From Pseudodesulfovibrio sp. S3 (GTDB taxonomy: Bacteria > Desulfobacterota > Desulfovibrionia > Desulfovibrionales > Desulfovibrionaceae), in assembly GCF_004025585.1 (NCBI RefSeq), contig NZ_QTZO01000001.1, forward strand, positions 62,001 through 126,000: DNA of 64,000 nt. Reading direction: 5' to 3'. Positions 9,372 through 18,110 of the stretch are shown in pieces. The translations under genes and the position numbers were made by a program. The notes below the pieces were generated by a model that was not told where the DNA came from, made no database searches, and saw only the letters and a list, made by a program, of their open reading frames with translations. The number at the start of each line of letters is the position of its first letter. Position 1 is the stretch's first letter.

Positions 9372-10495
9372 TTTTTCTTGTCGGCCTTGAACGGCAGGAT
9401 GACGGCCTTGGATTTGAGGTCGGTTTTTGGGGTCTCCGGCCAGGTGGGAGCAAAGGCCTGGCCCGGGAAAAGGGTCCGGGTTCCCGGTGCGTAGTCGATC
9501 AGGGTCAGGCCATGGTCGGAGCAGGCATACTGGCCCCAACTGCCCTGTATCTTGAAGGTTTCGGAAATGGCCCGTACTGCGCCCCAGTCCGCTGCGCCCT
9601 TTTGCGAAAGGTAGAGGAAATTGAGGGTCACGTTGTCTTTTTCCAGGCTGGCTTCTTTGGAGATGGACTCCAGCCAGGAAGGCACTCCTTTGGTGGAAAA
9701 GTTGAAATGGCACCATGGCGAAGTCTGGCTCAGGGCGGGCATGGGACAGTCGCCGGAGTGGGGGCAGGGCGAAATGGGTTTGAACCCTTTCTGGAGCATC
9801 TGTGCGCGCATTTCGGCGATGATGCGTCCGGAGAGGCGCATGCCGGTTTCAACTATGAGCACCCGTCCCGTCTCCTTGGTGGAATTGATCAGGTGGGTGG
9901 ACAGGACATCCGCCTGACCGCGTGTGGTCCGGCCCGACCAGTCCAGTTCGTTGAAGGCGTTGGCCGCCAGGATCAGGTCAGCCTTGTTGCGCAGATGCTC
10001 GGTGAAGCTTCCCTTGACCGTCTTGATGCGCCAGGGGGAATTGTCTCCGGCCATGGCCTTGAAGAGTTTCAGCCCGGTCTGCATGGCCTTGGGCGCAAGG
10101 TCCACGCAGGTGAAGTTGAGCTTTCGCTCGCGCAGGTGGGGCCGCGACATCCACAGGGCCAGCACTGCGGTCAGGGAACCTGAGCCGAGATCCGCGACTT
10201 CGCCATTCTCGGGGATGTCCAGTTCCAGGCCGGAAAAGAGGCGGGACATGCGGTAGAGATTCCAGGGCAGGAAATAGTGCAGATAGGGCGACAGGTACTT
10301 GTCGTCGGTCATGTATTCCTTGCGCCGCTGCATCCGGTCGCTGGTCAGGCCGCGCGACATGTCCCGTATGTCGTATTTTAAATGATCGCGGTGCTTGGCC
10401 TTGAGCGGCCAGACGTGTTTGAGCAGACCGCCGAATTCTTCCAGCAGTTTGATGTTGTCCTCGGTGAGGTTGGGGAACAGGCCGTCAATCGACAT
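9368..10495 (-). CDS. Rsm22/METTL17-like SAM-dependent methyltransferase-fold protein
   Basis: A 375-residue protein with a class I SAM-binding motif (VADLGSGSLTAVLALW, about residue 100) and a late cysteine-rich block (CPHSGDCPMP followed by WCHF) typical of the Rsm22 family. Mitochondrial relatives (METTL17) bind a [4Fe-4S] cluster and assist small-ribosomal-subunit assembly; bacterial members are little studied. The start at 10495 (MSIDGLFPNL) is chosen because it overlaps the upstream stop by 11 bases. Lies in a four-gene overlapping set with lipB, lipA and a ferredoxin-domain ATPase. Confidence 0.75.
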   Translation of the reverse strand: MSIDGLFPNLTEDNIKLLEEFGGLLKHVWPLKAKHRDHLKYDIRDMSRGLTSDRMQRRKEYMTDDKYLSPYLHYFLPWNLYRMSRLFSGLELDIPENGEVADLGSGSLTAVLALWMSRPHLRERKLNFTCVDLAPKAMQTGLKLFKAMAGDNSPWRIKTVKGSFTEHLRNKADLILAANAFNELDWSGRTTRGQADVLSTHLINSTKETGRVLIVETGMRLSGRIIAEMRAQMLQKGFKPISPCPHSGDCPMPALSQTSPWCHFNFSTKGVPSWLESISKEASLEKDNVTLNFLYLSQKGAADWGAVRAISETFKIQGSWGQYACSDHGLTLIDYAPGTRTLFPGQAFAPTWPETPKTDLKSKAVILPFKADKKK

Positions 10496-12032
10496 AGGCA
10501 AACCGCATCCTTTGTATGAATTCATTGCCGAAATCGGCATCTCCGGTCAGGTCCAGCCGGGTCATGGTGCGGGACAAACCCTCGGCAAAGGTCCGGGCCG
10601 CGGTGTCCGTTACCAGTAGTTCAGTGCCTTTGAGCGAGGTGTTCCCCGCCTTGACCGTTTTGGCCGCACAGCCCGGGGGCAGGAAGCCCAGGGTTTCCAA
10701 GTCGGTTGAGCCGACATACTCGCCCAGTGCGCCCGCAATAAATATCTGTTTCAACGTGCCGGGGCCGAAGCCTGCCTTCCGGAGCAGGGCGGACATGGCC
10801 AGGTTGAAAGCCGCCTTGACCTTGAGAATCTCTTCCACGTCCGAGGCCGGGAGATGCACCGCGTTGTTGACGAGAAAGGCGGGTTCGCCATTGACCTCCG
10901 TTATCCGTTCGGCCAGCCGTGTTGCCAGCGGGGTGGACCCGGTGCCGAAGTGCCCGGTTTCGTCCAGCACGCCGTGGGTGCGCAGGATGGCGGCCAGGGA
11001 GAGGTAGCCGGTGCCGGTCATGCCGGATTTCCCGCCCGTGGAGTCGTCGAAATACTTGGCTTGAAGTCCCTTCGGCGTCAAGGTGAATCCGGTGATCGCG
11101 CCCGGTCCGGCAGTGCGTCCGAAGGTCAATCCCACGCCTTCCAGGGCCGGTCCCATGGGCACGCTGGCACAGAGCCGCTGCTCGGGGGACAGGGCCAGGA
11201 TGAATTCTCCGTTGGTGCCGAGATCGGCCAGCAGGAAAGGATATTTCGGTGAGCCGCCGTATTCGAGAAAGGTCAGGCCCGCACTCAGGTCAGCGCCGAC
11301 AAACGGGGCGAGCAGGGGCGGTATGTAGGCCGGGGGCAGACCCGCGCCGAGTTTTTTTTCGTCACCGCCGGTGTAGGAAAGGGTGTAGGGCGCTGTGGCC
11401 AGGTCGTCGGGCTTTTTGCCGAGCAGGATGTAGGTCATGGCCGGATTGCCCGAGACCGCAAGGCCTAGGCACTTCCCGCCCAGGTTGTGGGCGGTGAGTG
11501 TGGCCAGTTCCGCGATCCGGTCCGTGACCAGGGCGCGCAGGACGAACCTCCCTTCGGCAGTGGCGGCAGCGGCCAGCCGGGTCATGACCTCGGAGCCCAT
11601 CCCGGTCTGGGGGTTGAGCTCCCGGCCCGTGACTACGGGTTTGCCGTTTCTGAGCGCGGTCCAGTGGATGGAGGTGGTGCCCAGGTCCACAGCCAGGGTG
11701 AAGTCTCCGGAATTCTGAGCCAGGGTGCGCACGGCGCGAGGGCTGCGCACGGGTTCAGGCAGTTCGATTTCACACGGTTTTGACGGGTGCAGGCAGGCCA
11801 GCCTCCAGCCGAGCGCCACGGCCTCGTGGCCCAGCTTCCTGACTTCGTCCCGTCCCGGTTCCGGTGTGTCCTTGAGGAAGCGCACACGACACAATCCGCA
11901 TTTGCCCAGCCCGGAGCAGAGCGCAACCCCGTGCCACAGCCTGGACAGGAAAATGGTCCGGGCCAGGGTGTCGCCCGTCTTCGGTTCCAGGGCGAACCTG
12001 CCGCCGTCGTGTGTGTGTATGAGTATGCTCAT
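10485..12032 (-). CDS. 2Fe-2S ferredoxin/ASKHA ATPase, corrinoid-activator-like (RACo/RamA type)
   Basis: 515 residues. The N-terminal plant-type ferredoxin domain carries C39, C45, C48 (CSGLGKCGLC) and a fourth cysteine near 80 (LACLHP). It is followed by an ASKHA ATPase (DUF4445) with the phosphate loop AVDLGTTSIH and LADLGTNGEF. Such proteins use ATP to reduce inactive Co(II) corrinoid proteins (RACo, RamA). Whether this one serves a corrinoid methyltransferase is unknown, since no methyltransferase is adjacent. First gene of the set leading into Rsm22-like, lipB and lipA. Confidence 0.82.
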   Translation of the reverse strand: MSILIHTHDGGRFALEPKTGDTLARTIFLSRLWHGVALCSGLGKCGLCRVRFLKDTPEPGRDEVRKLGHEAVALGWRLACLHPSKPCEIELPEPVRSPRAVRTLAQNSGDFTLAVDLGTTSIHWTALRNGKPVVTGRELNPQTGMGSEVMTRLAAAATAEGRFVLRALVTDRIAELATLTAHNLGGKCLGLAVSGNPAMTYILLGKKPDDLATAPYTLSYTGGDEKKLGAGLPPAYIPPLLAPFVGADLSAGLTFLEYGGSPKYPFLLADLGTNGEFILALSPEQRLCASVPMGPALEGVGLTFGRTAGPGAITGFTLTPKGLQAKYFDDSTGGKSGMTGTGYLSLAAILRTHGVLDETGHFGTGSTPLATRLAERITEVNGEPAFLVNNAVHLPASDVEEILKVKAAFNLAMSALLRKAGFGPGTLKQIFIAGALGEYVGSTDLETLGFLPPGCAAKTVKAGNTSLKGTELLVTDTAARTFAEGLSRTMTRLDLTGDADFGNEFIQRMRFAYVD

Positions 12033-12149
12033 CGTGTCTCCGTCAATCCGAACAGATTAGCTCATGGACGGACCGCTGTAAATGTCGTTGGGTCGGCTTG
12101 GCAACGGCCCGGAGAGTTGCTAGAGAGGCAGTTCCGCAAGGAGTTGTTC

Positions 12150-12533
12150 ATGGCTCGAAATCCGTTTGACATATCGTTTGGGCAACCTTCCGGGAAGCGT
12201 GAAGCCTACCGGGCCAGCATTCCCGGTCTGCACGTCAAGGTGGCCGGGCGTCCGGCGGTCTATTCCGCCAGGGACATCAGCCCCAGCGGCGTGGGATTGT
12301 CCGGGGCAACGGCCATGCGCGAGGGGGAACGCTTCGAGATCGGCCTGTACTTCAAGGGTGGACAGGTGGCCTTGGGCATCCGGGCCAGGGTGGTCCGGGT
12401 CGCGGCCTCTTTTACCGGGCTGGTCTTTGAGGAGATGGACCGCCGGAGTCAGGACGCCGTTCACGGGTTGGTGCTCAAGGAGCAGAAGCGCCAGGCCGAA
12501 GAACGGAAACGGGATCGCTTGAAGAAGTCCTAG
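12150..12533 (+). CDS. PilZ domain protein
   Basis: A 127-residue PilZ-like protein, a fold that usually binds cyclic di-GMP. It shows ARDISPSGVGLSG (DxSxxG motif) preceded by REAYRASIPGLHV in place of the usual RxxxR. The arginine motif is therefore only partly present (KREAYR) and binding is uncertain. ATG at 12150 has AAGGAG six bases upstream at 12138-12143. Its last four bases overlap the end of the convergent cbiK. The C-terminus is a basic charged tail. Confidence 0.72.
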   Translation: MARNPFDISFGQPSGKREAYRASIPGLHVKVAGRPAVYSARDISPSGVGLSGATAMREGERFEIGLYFKGGQVALGIRARVVRVAASFTGLVFEEMDRRSQDAVHGLVLKEQKRQAEERKRDRLKKS

Positions 12534-13327
12534 CAGCGGTTCATGCGCTTGAGGGCGTCGTCCAGGTGTTTGAGCCAGATATTCACCAGCCGGTCGTATT
12601 CACCGGCCCCTTTCATCACGGCTTCGCACTCGATTCCGGCCATTTTCAGCCGGGTTTTCCAACTGGTCTCACTGTCGCCCACCATGTCGCGTGCCGCGTG
12701 CCAGCCCGCTCCGAACAGGAAAGGCAGCAGGCGGGCCTTCTTGACCCCGTCCTTCTGGAACCGTTCGATAATGGCGTCGATGCCCGGTTCGGCCTCCATG
12801 GCTCCCATGTGTACTGACGGGTCACGCCGTTGAAAGGCATGGTGCAGGGCTTCGTAGTAGACGTTGCCGTCGTGTTTGGTGCCGTGGCCCATGAAGAGCA
12901 CGGCGTCATTTGCGCCCTTGCCTTCTTCCGCTATGGACAAAATAGTGTCGGCCACCGCCTCCACGCCTGTTTCTCCGGCCACCAGAGGGAACCCGACCTC
13001 CACCCGGTTGAAGCCGCCATCCTTGAGCATGTGCGCATTGGCCAGGCTGAGCAGTTCGTGAAATTCCGTGCCGGGGATGAGGTGCAGGGACTGGATTACG
13101 ACGTGGGTGACACCCTCGGAGAGGAGATTGTCCAGGGCCGTCGGGACGGAATCCACTGCTTCGCCCGCGTCCTTCATATGGCCGCGGATGGTCTTGGAGG
13201 TGTAGGCCACGCGGATCAGGTGGTCCGGGTACGCTTTCCTGACCCGCTCGGTGATGTGGTCGAGGGAGGCCATGGCGTTTTTATTGCGGGAGCCGAACGC
13301 GGCCAGGATAATGGCGGTTTTCATCAT
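12530..13327 (-). CDS. cbiK: Cytoplasmic sirohydrochlorin cobaltochelatase CbiK
   Basis: Inserts cobalt into sirohydrochlorin in anaerobic B12 synthesis (or iron toward siroheme). CbiK features: AIILAAFGSRNKNA at the N-terminus, VVIQSLHLIPGTEF, the MGHGTKHDGN histidine motif and FLFGAGWHAARDM. No signal peptide, in contrast to the second CbiK at 16819-17799. ATG at 13327 (an in-frame ATG follows at 13324) overlaps the cobI stop. 265 residues. Last gene of the riboswitch operon. Confidence 0.9.
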   Translation of the reverse strand: MMKTAIILAAFGSRNKNAMASLDHITERVRKAYPDHLIRVAYTSKTIRGHMKDAGEAVDSVPTALDNLLSEGVTHVVIQSLHLIPGTEFHELLSLANAHMLKDGGFNRVEVGFPLVAGETGVEAVADTILSIAEEGKGANDAVLFMGHGTKHDGNVYYEALHHAFQRRDPSVHMGAMEAEPGIDAIIERFQKDGVKKARLLPFLFGAGWHAARDMVGDSETSWKTRLKMAGIECEAVMKGAGEYDRLVNIWLKHLDDALKRMNRC

Positions 13328-14037
13328 GTCTTGTTCTTTTTGACCAGCGCCAGCGAAAAATAGTGCGGCTTTTTGGGTGCGTCCTTGATGTCCATGAGAA
13401 TGGACTCGTCGTCCATTCCCAGCCGGGAGACCAGCACGGTCTTGTCCGCCAGCCTCAACCGGGTCAGGAGATCCCGGATTTCATCGAAATTCTTGTATGC
13501 TTTGAGAATAACTGCGTTGTCGCAGGAGTCAAGCTGTTCCTCCAACCGTGCGATGTCGGCAACTCCCGAGGTGATGAGCAGGGATTCCTTGGATTCGACC
13601 AGGACCAGGCCTATCTTGGACGCTGCGGCGTGGAAGGAGGTGATGCCGGGGACGGCCTGAAGGTGCAGGTTCGGATTTACCGAGAGCAAGGTGCGCTGAA
13701 GGTAGCCGTATGTGGAATAGGTCAGCGGGTCGCCCAGGGTCAGAAAGGCGGCGTCCATTCCCTTGTCCAGGACTTTGGCAACGATTTCGGCGTTGGCTTT
13801 CCAAGCCGTGTCAAGCTCTTGGGCATCCTTTGTCATGGGAAACCCCAATTGGATGACCTGGACGCCCTTTTTCAGATGCGGCCTGGCAATGGCATATGCG
13901 GTGGAATAGTCGTTCTTGGTGGAGGCGGCGGCAAAGATCACGTCCACCTCGCCCAGGATGCGGACCGCTTTGAGGGTGAGGAGTTCGGGATCGCCGGGGC
14001 CGACTCCTATGCCATAGAGAATGCCTGTTTTTGTCAC
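13324..14037 (-). CDS. cobI: Precorrin-2/cobalt-factor II C20-methyltransferase
   Basis: SAM-dependent tetrapyrrole methylase that acts right after CbiK in corrin synthesis. Motifs: YGIGVGPGDPELLTLKAV near the start, FLTLGDPLTYSTY, and QAVPGITSFHAAAS. 237 residues, usual length. The CobI/CbiL subfamily is inferred from the ASTKNDYSTAYAIA segment; the methylase family is certain. Overlaps cbiK by four bases and lies 69 bases downstream of the transporter genes. Confidence 0.88.
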   Translation of the reverse strand: MTKTGILYGIGVGPGDPELLTLKAVRILGEVDVIFAAASTKNDYSTAYAIARPHLKKGVQVIQLGFPMTKDAQELDTAWKANAEIVAKVLDKGMDAAFLTLGDPLTYSTYGYLQRTLLSVNPNLHLQAVPGITSFHAAASKIGLVLVESKESLLITSGVADIARLEEQLDSCDNAVILKAYKNFDEIRDLLTRLRLADKTVLVSRLGMDDESILMDIKDAPKKPHYFSLALVKKNKT

Positions 14038-14106
14038 TGAATGATCTCGTTCTTTTTTTGTCGGTGGCCGACTGTGTCTGTTTTCGAAAAATGCGTCAAT
14101 ACGTGA

Positions 14107-15000
14107 TCACGGATGGAGCAGCTGGTATATGATTTCGATACCTTGCAGCAGGCGCATGGTCGGGCGGGACACCAGGTGCTCGTCCACCAGGAAGACGTTT
14201 CCGCTGAGAACCGCCTTGATGCGGGACGATGCCGGGCCGTTCTTGATCTCGGGTATGGAGACCTCGTTCATGGTGCCGTACTGGGCCAGGTAGACATCGA
14301 TCCGGCTGCCTCTGGCAAGGAGCCGCTCCAGACCGTAGTCCGCTATGTTTGTTCCGTGTCTGGGCCTGGCGTCGTCGGCCACATTGATGCCGCCCGCCTT
14401 TTCCAGCACGAACAGCGGCATTGCTCCGGGCGAAAAAGTGGCGAGTTTGGCATGGATGGATTCGAAGAAGACGCCGGGCCGCCGGTCTTCAGTGAGGGAG
14501 GCAAGCCGTTGTTCCGTGCGGGAGATTCCTTCCTGAAAGTCCTCTATCATGTATTCGGCCTGCAACTCGCGGCCGGTCAGGTGGCCCAGGGTGCGCCAAT
14601 AATCGTACATCTGTTCCACCGAGTCCGGTTGCAGCGAGACCACGGTAATTCCGCGTTTTTCCAAAGCGGCCCAGAGTCCGGGATATCCCCGGCGCAGCAT
14701 GGGGCGGATGAGGATCAGGTCCGGTTCGGCTGCCAGGAATTTTTCCACGCCGTCGCGGGCGTTGAATGCGGGTTTTTCCATGACGGCCATGGGATAGTCT
14801 TCGCTGGTGGAGACGCCGACGATCTCTTCGTTCAGCCCGAGGCTGAAGAGGTTCTCGGTATGAGCGCCGTACAGGGAGATGATTCGGGTAAACGGGGCCT
14901 TGACTTCGATGGTCCGGCCGGAATGGTCTGTCAGGGTCTGGGAGTTGGCCGGGGAGTGCAGCAAGAGCGTGAAGAAGAGGGTGAACAAAAGCCGTTTCAA
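14107..15000 (-). CDS. Periplasmic cobalamin/metal-chelate binding protein of ABC importer (BtuF-like)
   Basis: 297 residues with an N-terminal signal peptide (MKRLLFTLFFTLLLHSPANS, cleavage near residue 20), then a BtuF/FepB-type binding fold: TLTDHSGRTIEVKAPFTRII, AEPDLILIRPM, SLQPDSVEQMYDYW. It would hand cobalamin, cobinamide or another chelate to the permease encoded by the adjacent genes. The ligand is inferred from the riboswitch and cbiK/cobI neighbours; an iron-siderophore ligand cannot be excluded from sequence alone. Confidence 0.82.
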   Translation of the reverse strand: MKRLLFTLFFTLLLHSPANSQTLTDHSGRTIEVKAPFTRIISLYGAHTENLFSLGLNEEIVGVSTSEDYPMAVMEKPAFNARDGVEKFLAAEPDLILIRPMLRRGYPGLWAALEKRGITVVSLQPDSVEQMYDYWRTLGHLTGRELQAEYMIEDFQEGISRTEQRLASLTEDRRPGVFFESIHAKLATFSPGAMPLFVLEKAGGINVADDARPRHGTNIADYGLERLLARGSRIDVYLAQYGTMNEVSIPEIKNGPASSRIKAVLSGNVFLVDEHLVSRPTMRLLQGIEIIYQLLHP

Positions 15001-15010
15001 AATGATTTCC

Positions 15011-15784
15011 TTAAATATAAGCGATGTATGGGCCGCTGGTGGTGTTCAGGATATGGACGTGCACGCCGAAAACCGCGTGGATGTTGTCCGGTGTGAGTGT
15101 GTGGGCAACGTTGCCATAGGCGTGAACGCGGCCTTTGTCCAGCAGGAACACCCGGTCGCAGAACCTGGCGGCCAGGTTGAGGTCGTGCAGGATGGTGATG
15201 ACGGTTCGGTTTTTTGTCTTTGCCAACCGCTGGAGTTCGGTCATGGCTGCCATGGTGTGGCGGATGTCCATGGACGACGTCGGCTCGTCCAGCAGCAGGA
15301 CGGGTGTATCCTGTGCCAGCCCGCGCGCCACGGCAGTGCGTTGTTGTTCGCCGCCGGACAGATCGGCCAGGATGCGGCCGCGCAACGGGTCGAGGTCCAT
15401 GGCGGCAAGGCTTTCCTCGACGGTGACCAGATCTTGGGCCGTGGGGCGGCTGAACCTGGGTATGTGGGGATGGCGGCCCATGAGCACGGTCTCGAATACG
15501 GTGAAGGGAAAGTTGAGGTCGGCCTGCTGGGGGACCAGGGCGCATAGCCTGGCAAGGGCCGCGGCGGAAAAGCCGCTTACGGGCCTGTCTCCCATGGTCG
15601 CCCGTCCGGCGGATGGACGGAGGTGCCCGGCAAGGACCGAAAGCAGGGTTGATTTGCCGCTGCCGTTGGGGCCGAGGATGCCGTGCAGTCTGCCCGGCTC
15701 AAAGGCGATGTCCAGGCCGTTCAGGACGGGCGTTTCGGCATAGGCAAAGTGCAGGCCTTGCAGGGAACAGGAGAGGCTATCCAC
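15011..15784 (-). CDS. ABC transporter ATPase of cobalamin/metal-chelate importer (BtuD/FecE-like)
   Basis: 257-residue ATPase with Walker A GPNGSGKSTLL, signature LSGGEQQRTAVARGLAQ, Walker B PVLLLDEPTSSMD and the H-loop TILHDLNLAARF. The FecCD/BtuCD class is shown by its pairing with the ten-helix permease. Its start overlaps the permease stop by eight bases; the binding-protein gene follows after ten bases. Confidence 0.9.
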   Translation of the reverse strand: MDSLSCSLQGLHFAYAETPVLNGLDIAFEPGRLHGILGPNGSGKSTLLSVLAGHLRPSAGRATMGDRPVSGFSAAALARLCALVPQQADLNFPFTVFETVLMGRHPHIPRFSRPTAQDLVTVEESLAAMDLDPLRGRILADLSGGEQQRTAVARGLAQDTPVLLLDEPTSSMDIRHTMAAMTELQRLAKTKNRTVITILHDLNLAARFCDRVFLLDKGRVHAYGNVAHTLTPDNIHAVFGVHVHILNTTSGPYIAYI

Positions 15785-16811
15785 GATACAGTCTCCTGCT
15801 GCGGCTGAAAATCCAGCAGAATATCGGACCGCCGATGAGGGCGGTCAGCACGCCGATGGGCACCTCGTGGGGCAGCACGGCCCGGGTCAGGGTGTCGGCA
15901 ATCAGGAGCAGGAGCGCCCCGCCCAGCCCCGAGGCAGGCAGGAGCCAGCGGTTGTCCGGGCCCACGATCATGCGCATGAGGTGGGGGACGATCAGCCCCA
16001 CAAAGCCGATGATTCCGCTGACGGCAACGCAGACCGCGCTGATCAGGGAGGCCGTGATCAGCAGCAGGAGACGCACGCGGGCCGTGTCCACGCCAAGGCT
16101 CCGGGCCGGACGGGCACCCAGGCTCATGATGTTCAGGTCTCGTCCGAAGAAAAGGCATACGGTGAAGCCGAGCAGGGCGACCGTGCCGGTGAGGGCAACG
16201 TCGGTCCAGGTGCGGCTCACAAAGCTGCCCATGAGCCAGAAAACGATGACCGAGACGCGCTCGTCCGCCAGATATTTGATGAAACTCAGGCCCGCCGACA
16301 GGATGGCGGAGACGATGACGCCCGCCAGGATCAGGTTGGCAGGGGCCAGTTCACCGTCGCGCCCGGCCATGGCCATGACCGCGAACAGGGTGGCCGCCGC
16401 CCCCAGAAAGGCCATGAGGAAGAGCGTGGCCGGTCCGAATACGGTCAGGCCCAGCAACAGGGTCAGCGCCGCGCCAAAGGCTGCACCCGAAGATACGCCC
16501 AGGGTGAACGGGTCGGCCAGGGGATTGAGGAGCAGCCCCTGGAAAACCACGCCCGCCACGGCCAGGCCGAATCCTACGGACAGGCTGGTCAGGATGCGGG
16601 GCAGCCTGACCTCGAAGATGACGCTGGATTTCAGTGTGGGCATTGTGTCCGCCGCCCCCCGCAGCCCGTCCAGCAGCCATGTGAGAATCTCGGCTGGTGA
16701 AACGGCTATGAAGCCCATGCCGCAGGCAATGATCGTCAGCCCTGCCGCGATGGCGGCAAGGAGCAACAGGATCAGTCCCTTGCGGGTGGCTTGGCGGGGA
16801 ACGGCGTTCAT
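15777..16811 (-). CDS. FecCD/BtuC-type ABC transporter permease
   Basis: 344 residues, about ten membrane helices. Signature stretches of the family include LPRILTSLSVGFGLAVAGVV, GVSSGAAFGAAL, FVGLIVPHLMRMIVGPDNR and DTLTRAVLPHEVPIGVLTALIG. The ATG at 16811 (MNAVPRQATRKG) leaves a seven-base gap from the upstream cbiK stop; an upstream extension to 16844 would overlap that gene. It forms the membrane channel for the ATPase and binding protein next to it. Confidence 0.9.
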   Translation of the reverse strand: MNAVPRQATRKGLILLLLAAIAAGLTIIACGMGFIAVSPAEILTWLLDGLRGAADTMPTLKSSVIFEVRLPRILTSLSVGFGLAVAGVVFQGLLLNPLADPFTLGVSSGAAFGAALTLLLGLTVFGPATLFLMAFLGAAATLFAVMAMAGRDGELAPANLILAGVIVSAILSAGLSFIKYLADERVSVIVFWLMGSFVSRTWTDVALTGTVALLGFTVCLFFGRDLNIMSLGARPARSLGVDTARVRLLLLITASLISAVCVAVSGIIGFVGLIVPHLMRMIVGPDNRWLLPASGLGGALLLLIADTLTRAVLPHEVPIGVLTALIGGPIFCWIFSRSRRLYRG

Positions 16812-16818
16812 GTCTTGC

Positions 16819-17799
16819 CTAGGGAAGCAGGTGGGTCTGCGCACGGGCGTCTTTCACGTGATCGACGTAGATATCCGCCCATGTGTCCACCATGCCCAGA
16901 CCGCGCAATTCGGTTTTCACATCGAATCCGGCCTTGGTCAGCATGGGCTTCCAGGCGTCGTCCTCGTCACCGGCCATATCGTTTGAGGCGTGGTCACCGG
17001 CAACGATCATGAACGGCTTGAGCAGGATGTGCTTCTTGCCGGAGGCCTTGAGATTGACCAGCAGTTCGTCAAAACCGGGGAATCCCTCCACACAGCCCAC
17101 GAAGACAGGATAGCTGAAATGCTGCTGCATGGCGTGCTGGAACTCGGAGTATATGCCCGTGGAGAAATAGTCGTTTCCATGGCCCATGTAGACCAGGGCT
17201 GCATCCATTTTTTTCGCTTCTTCCACGTCGTTCTTCATGGCCTTTGCTCCCACCTCAATGTCTTCGACGTAGGGATGGACATTTCCGGGCATGCCCAACG
17301 CCGGGCGACCGAGTCGAAGGCTTGCGAAGGGCAGGGATTTCGTTTTCACGGTGCGGATGGAACGCAGGCCGATCAGGGTGTTCTTGAGGTCCTCGAATTC
17401 TTCTCCGGCAAAGACGTGCAGGGATTGTACGGTGACGTCCTTGTAGCCCTGGTCGCTCAGGTCGGCCAGGGTGGCCAGAGGACTTTTCACGTACAGGACA
17501 TCTTCAGGTACATCGGGATTGGCCTCTTTCCAAGCAGCGTCGCCCTGTCGTTCCTGCCAGATGGACCGGATGATGCTTGAAGTGAAGGCCAGCTTCACCG
17601 GCACTTTGGGGTTGGCCGCCTGGACCCTGTCCCGGATGTGCAGGATGGATTTGAGCGCTTCCGGGTAGGAAGTGCCGAAGGCGGCCAGGACGATGGCCTC
17701 TTTGGCCGGACCTTCGTCGCCGTGTCCGGCATGTGCCGGGATGGTCAGAAACAGGAGCAGGAGCAGAGGCAGAAAAATGGCGTGTGTTCTTTGAAGCAT
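16819..17799 (-). CDS. Periplasmic cobaltochelatase CbiK with signal peptide (CbiK-P type)
   Basis: 326 residues. A classical signal peptide (residues 1 to about 24: hydrophobic FLPLLLLLFLTIPAHA) precedes a full CbiK domain with EAIVLAAFGTSYPEA, VTVQSLHVFAGEEFEDL and VYMGHGNDYFS. A periplasmic, heme-binding CbiK-P is described in Desulfovibrio vulgaris; its in vivo role (metal or heme handling) is unsettled. As first gene after the B12 riboswitch and just before a BtuCDF-like importer it is probably part of cobalt/corrinoid uptake. Confidence 0.9.
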   Translation of the reverse strand: MLQRTHAIFLPLLLLLFLTIPAHAGHGDEGPAKEAIVLAAFGTSYPEALKSILHIRDRVQAANPKVPVKLAFTSSIIRSIWQERQGDAAWKEANPDVPEDVLYVKSPLATLADLSDQGYKDVTVQSLHVFAGEEFEDLKNTLIGLRSIRTVKTKSLPFASLRLGRPALGMPGNVHPYVEDIEVGAKAMKNDVEEAKKMDAALVYMGHGNDYFSTGIYSEFQHAMQQHFSYPVFVGCVEGFPGFDELLVNLKASGKKHILLKPFMIVAGDHASNDMAGDEDDAWKPMLTKAGFDVKTELRGLGMVDTWADIYVDHVKDARAQTHLLP

Positions 17800-17803
17800 T
17801 GTT

Positions 17804-17818
17804 CCTCCGATACGGAGG
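17804..17818 (-). promoter_or_regulatory. Ribosome-site hairpin of periplasmic cbiK (riboswitch output)
   Basis: On the minus strand CCTCCG, loop TAT, CGGAGG form a perfect six-pair hairpin whose right arm is the Shine-Dalgarno GGAGG five bases before the ATG at 17799. Sequestration of the ribosome site is the expected translational output of a B12 riboswitch. A second, longer palindrome (CCCCTTCCTC/GAGGAAGGGG, about 17840-17872) lies between it and the aptamer and may be part of the switching structure. Confidence 0.6.
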
Positions 17819-17940
17819 GGCTGATTAAGGAAAATGAATATCCCCTTCCTCGACGAATTCTGAGGAAGGGGAACCGTTTTTTCCCTTCAAATCCATGGCG
17901 GCAAGCCCTCGTACCACCGTGGCAAGTCCGATATCGTTTC

Positions 17941-18082
17941 AGGCAGGTCTTCCGGCTGGTCCCTCCTGCCCTCGCCTTCCCGGTTTTATCCAGTGGCATT
18001 GTGAGAACAGTTCGTCAGGACGTCACGGCGGCGGGTCCGCTCCCGATTCACACGGGATTCCCTATTGAGTCAAAACACCTGA
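17941..18082 (-). promoter_or_regulatory. Cobalamin riboswitch
   Basis: Minus-strand aptamer upstream of cbiK. Conserved elements appear in order: AGGTGTTTTG (about 18080), AATAGGGAA then the AATCGGGAGCGG segment, GCCACTGG, GGGAAGGC, and the B12 box AGCCGGAAGACCTGCC (about 17942-17960). It lies just past the end of the upstream cheA gene and controls the six-gene cobalamin operon extending to 12530; B12 would repress. Confidence 0.95.
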
Positions 18083-18110
18083 AGGGCGAAAATTAGGCCG
18101 GTTACAGCGA

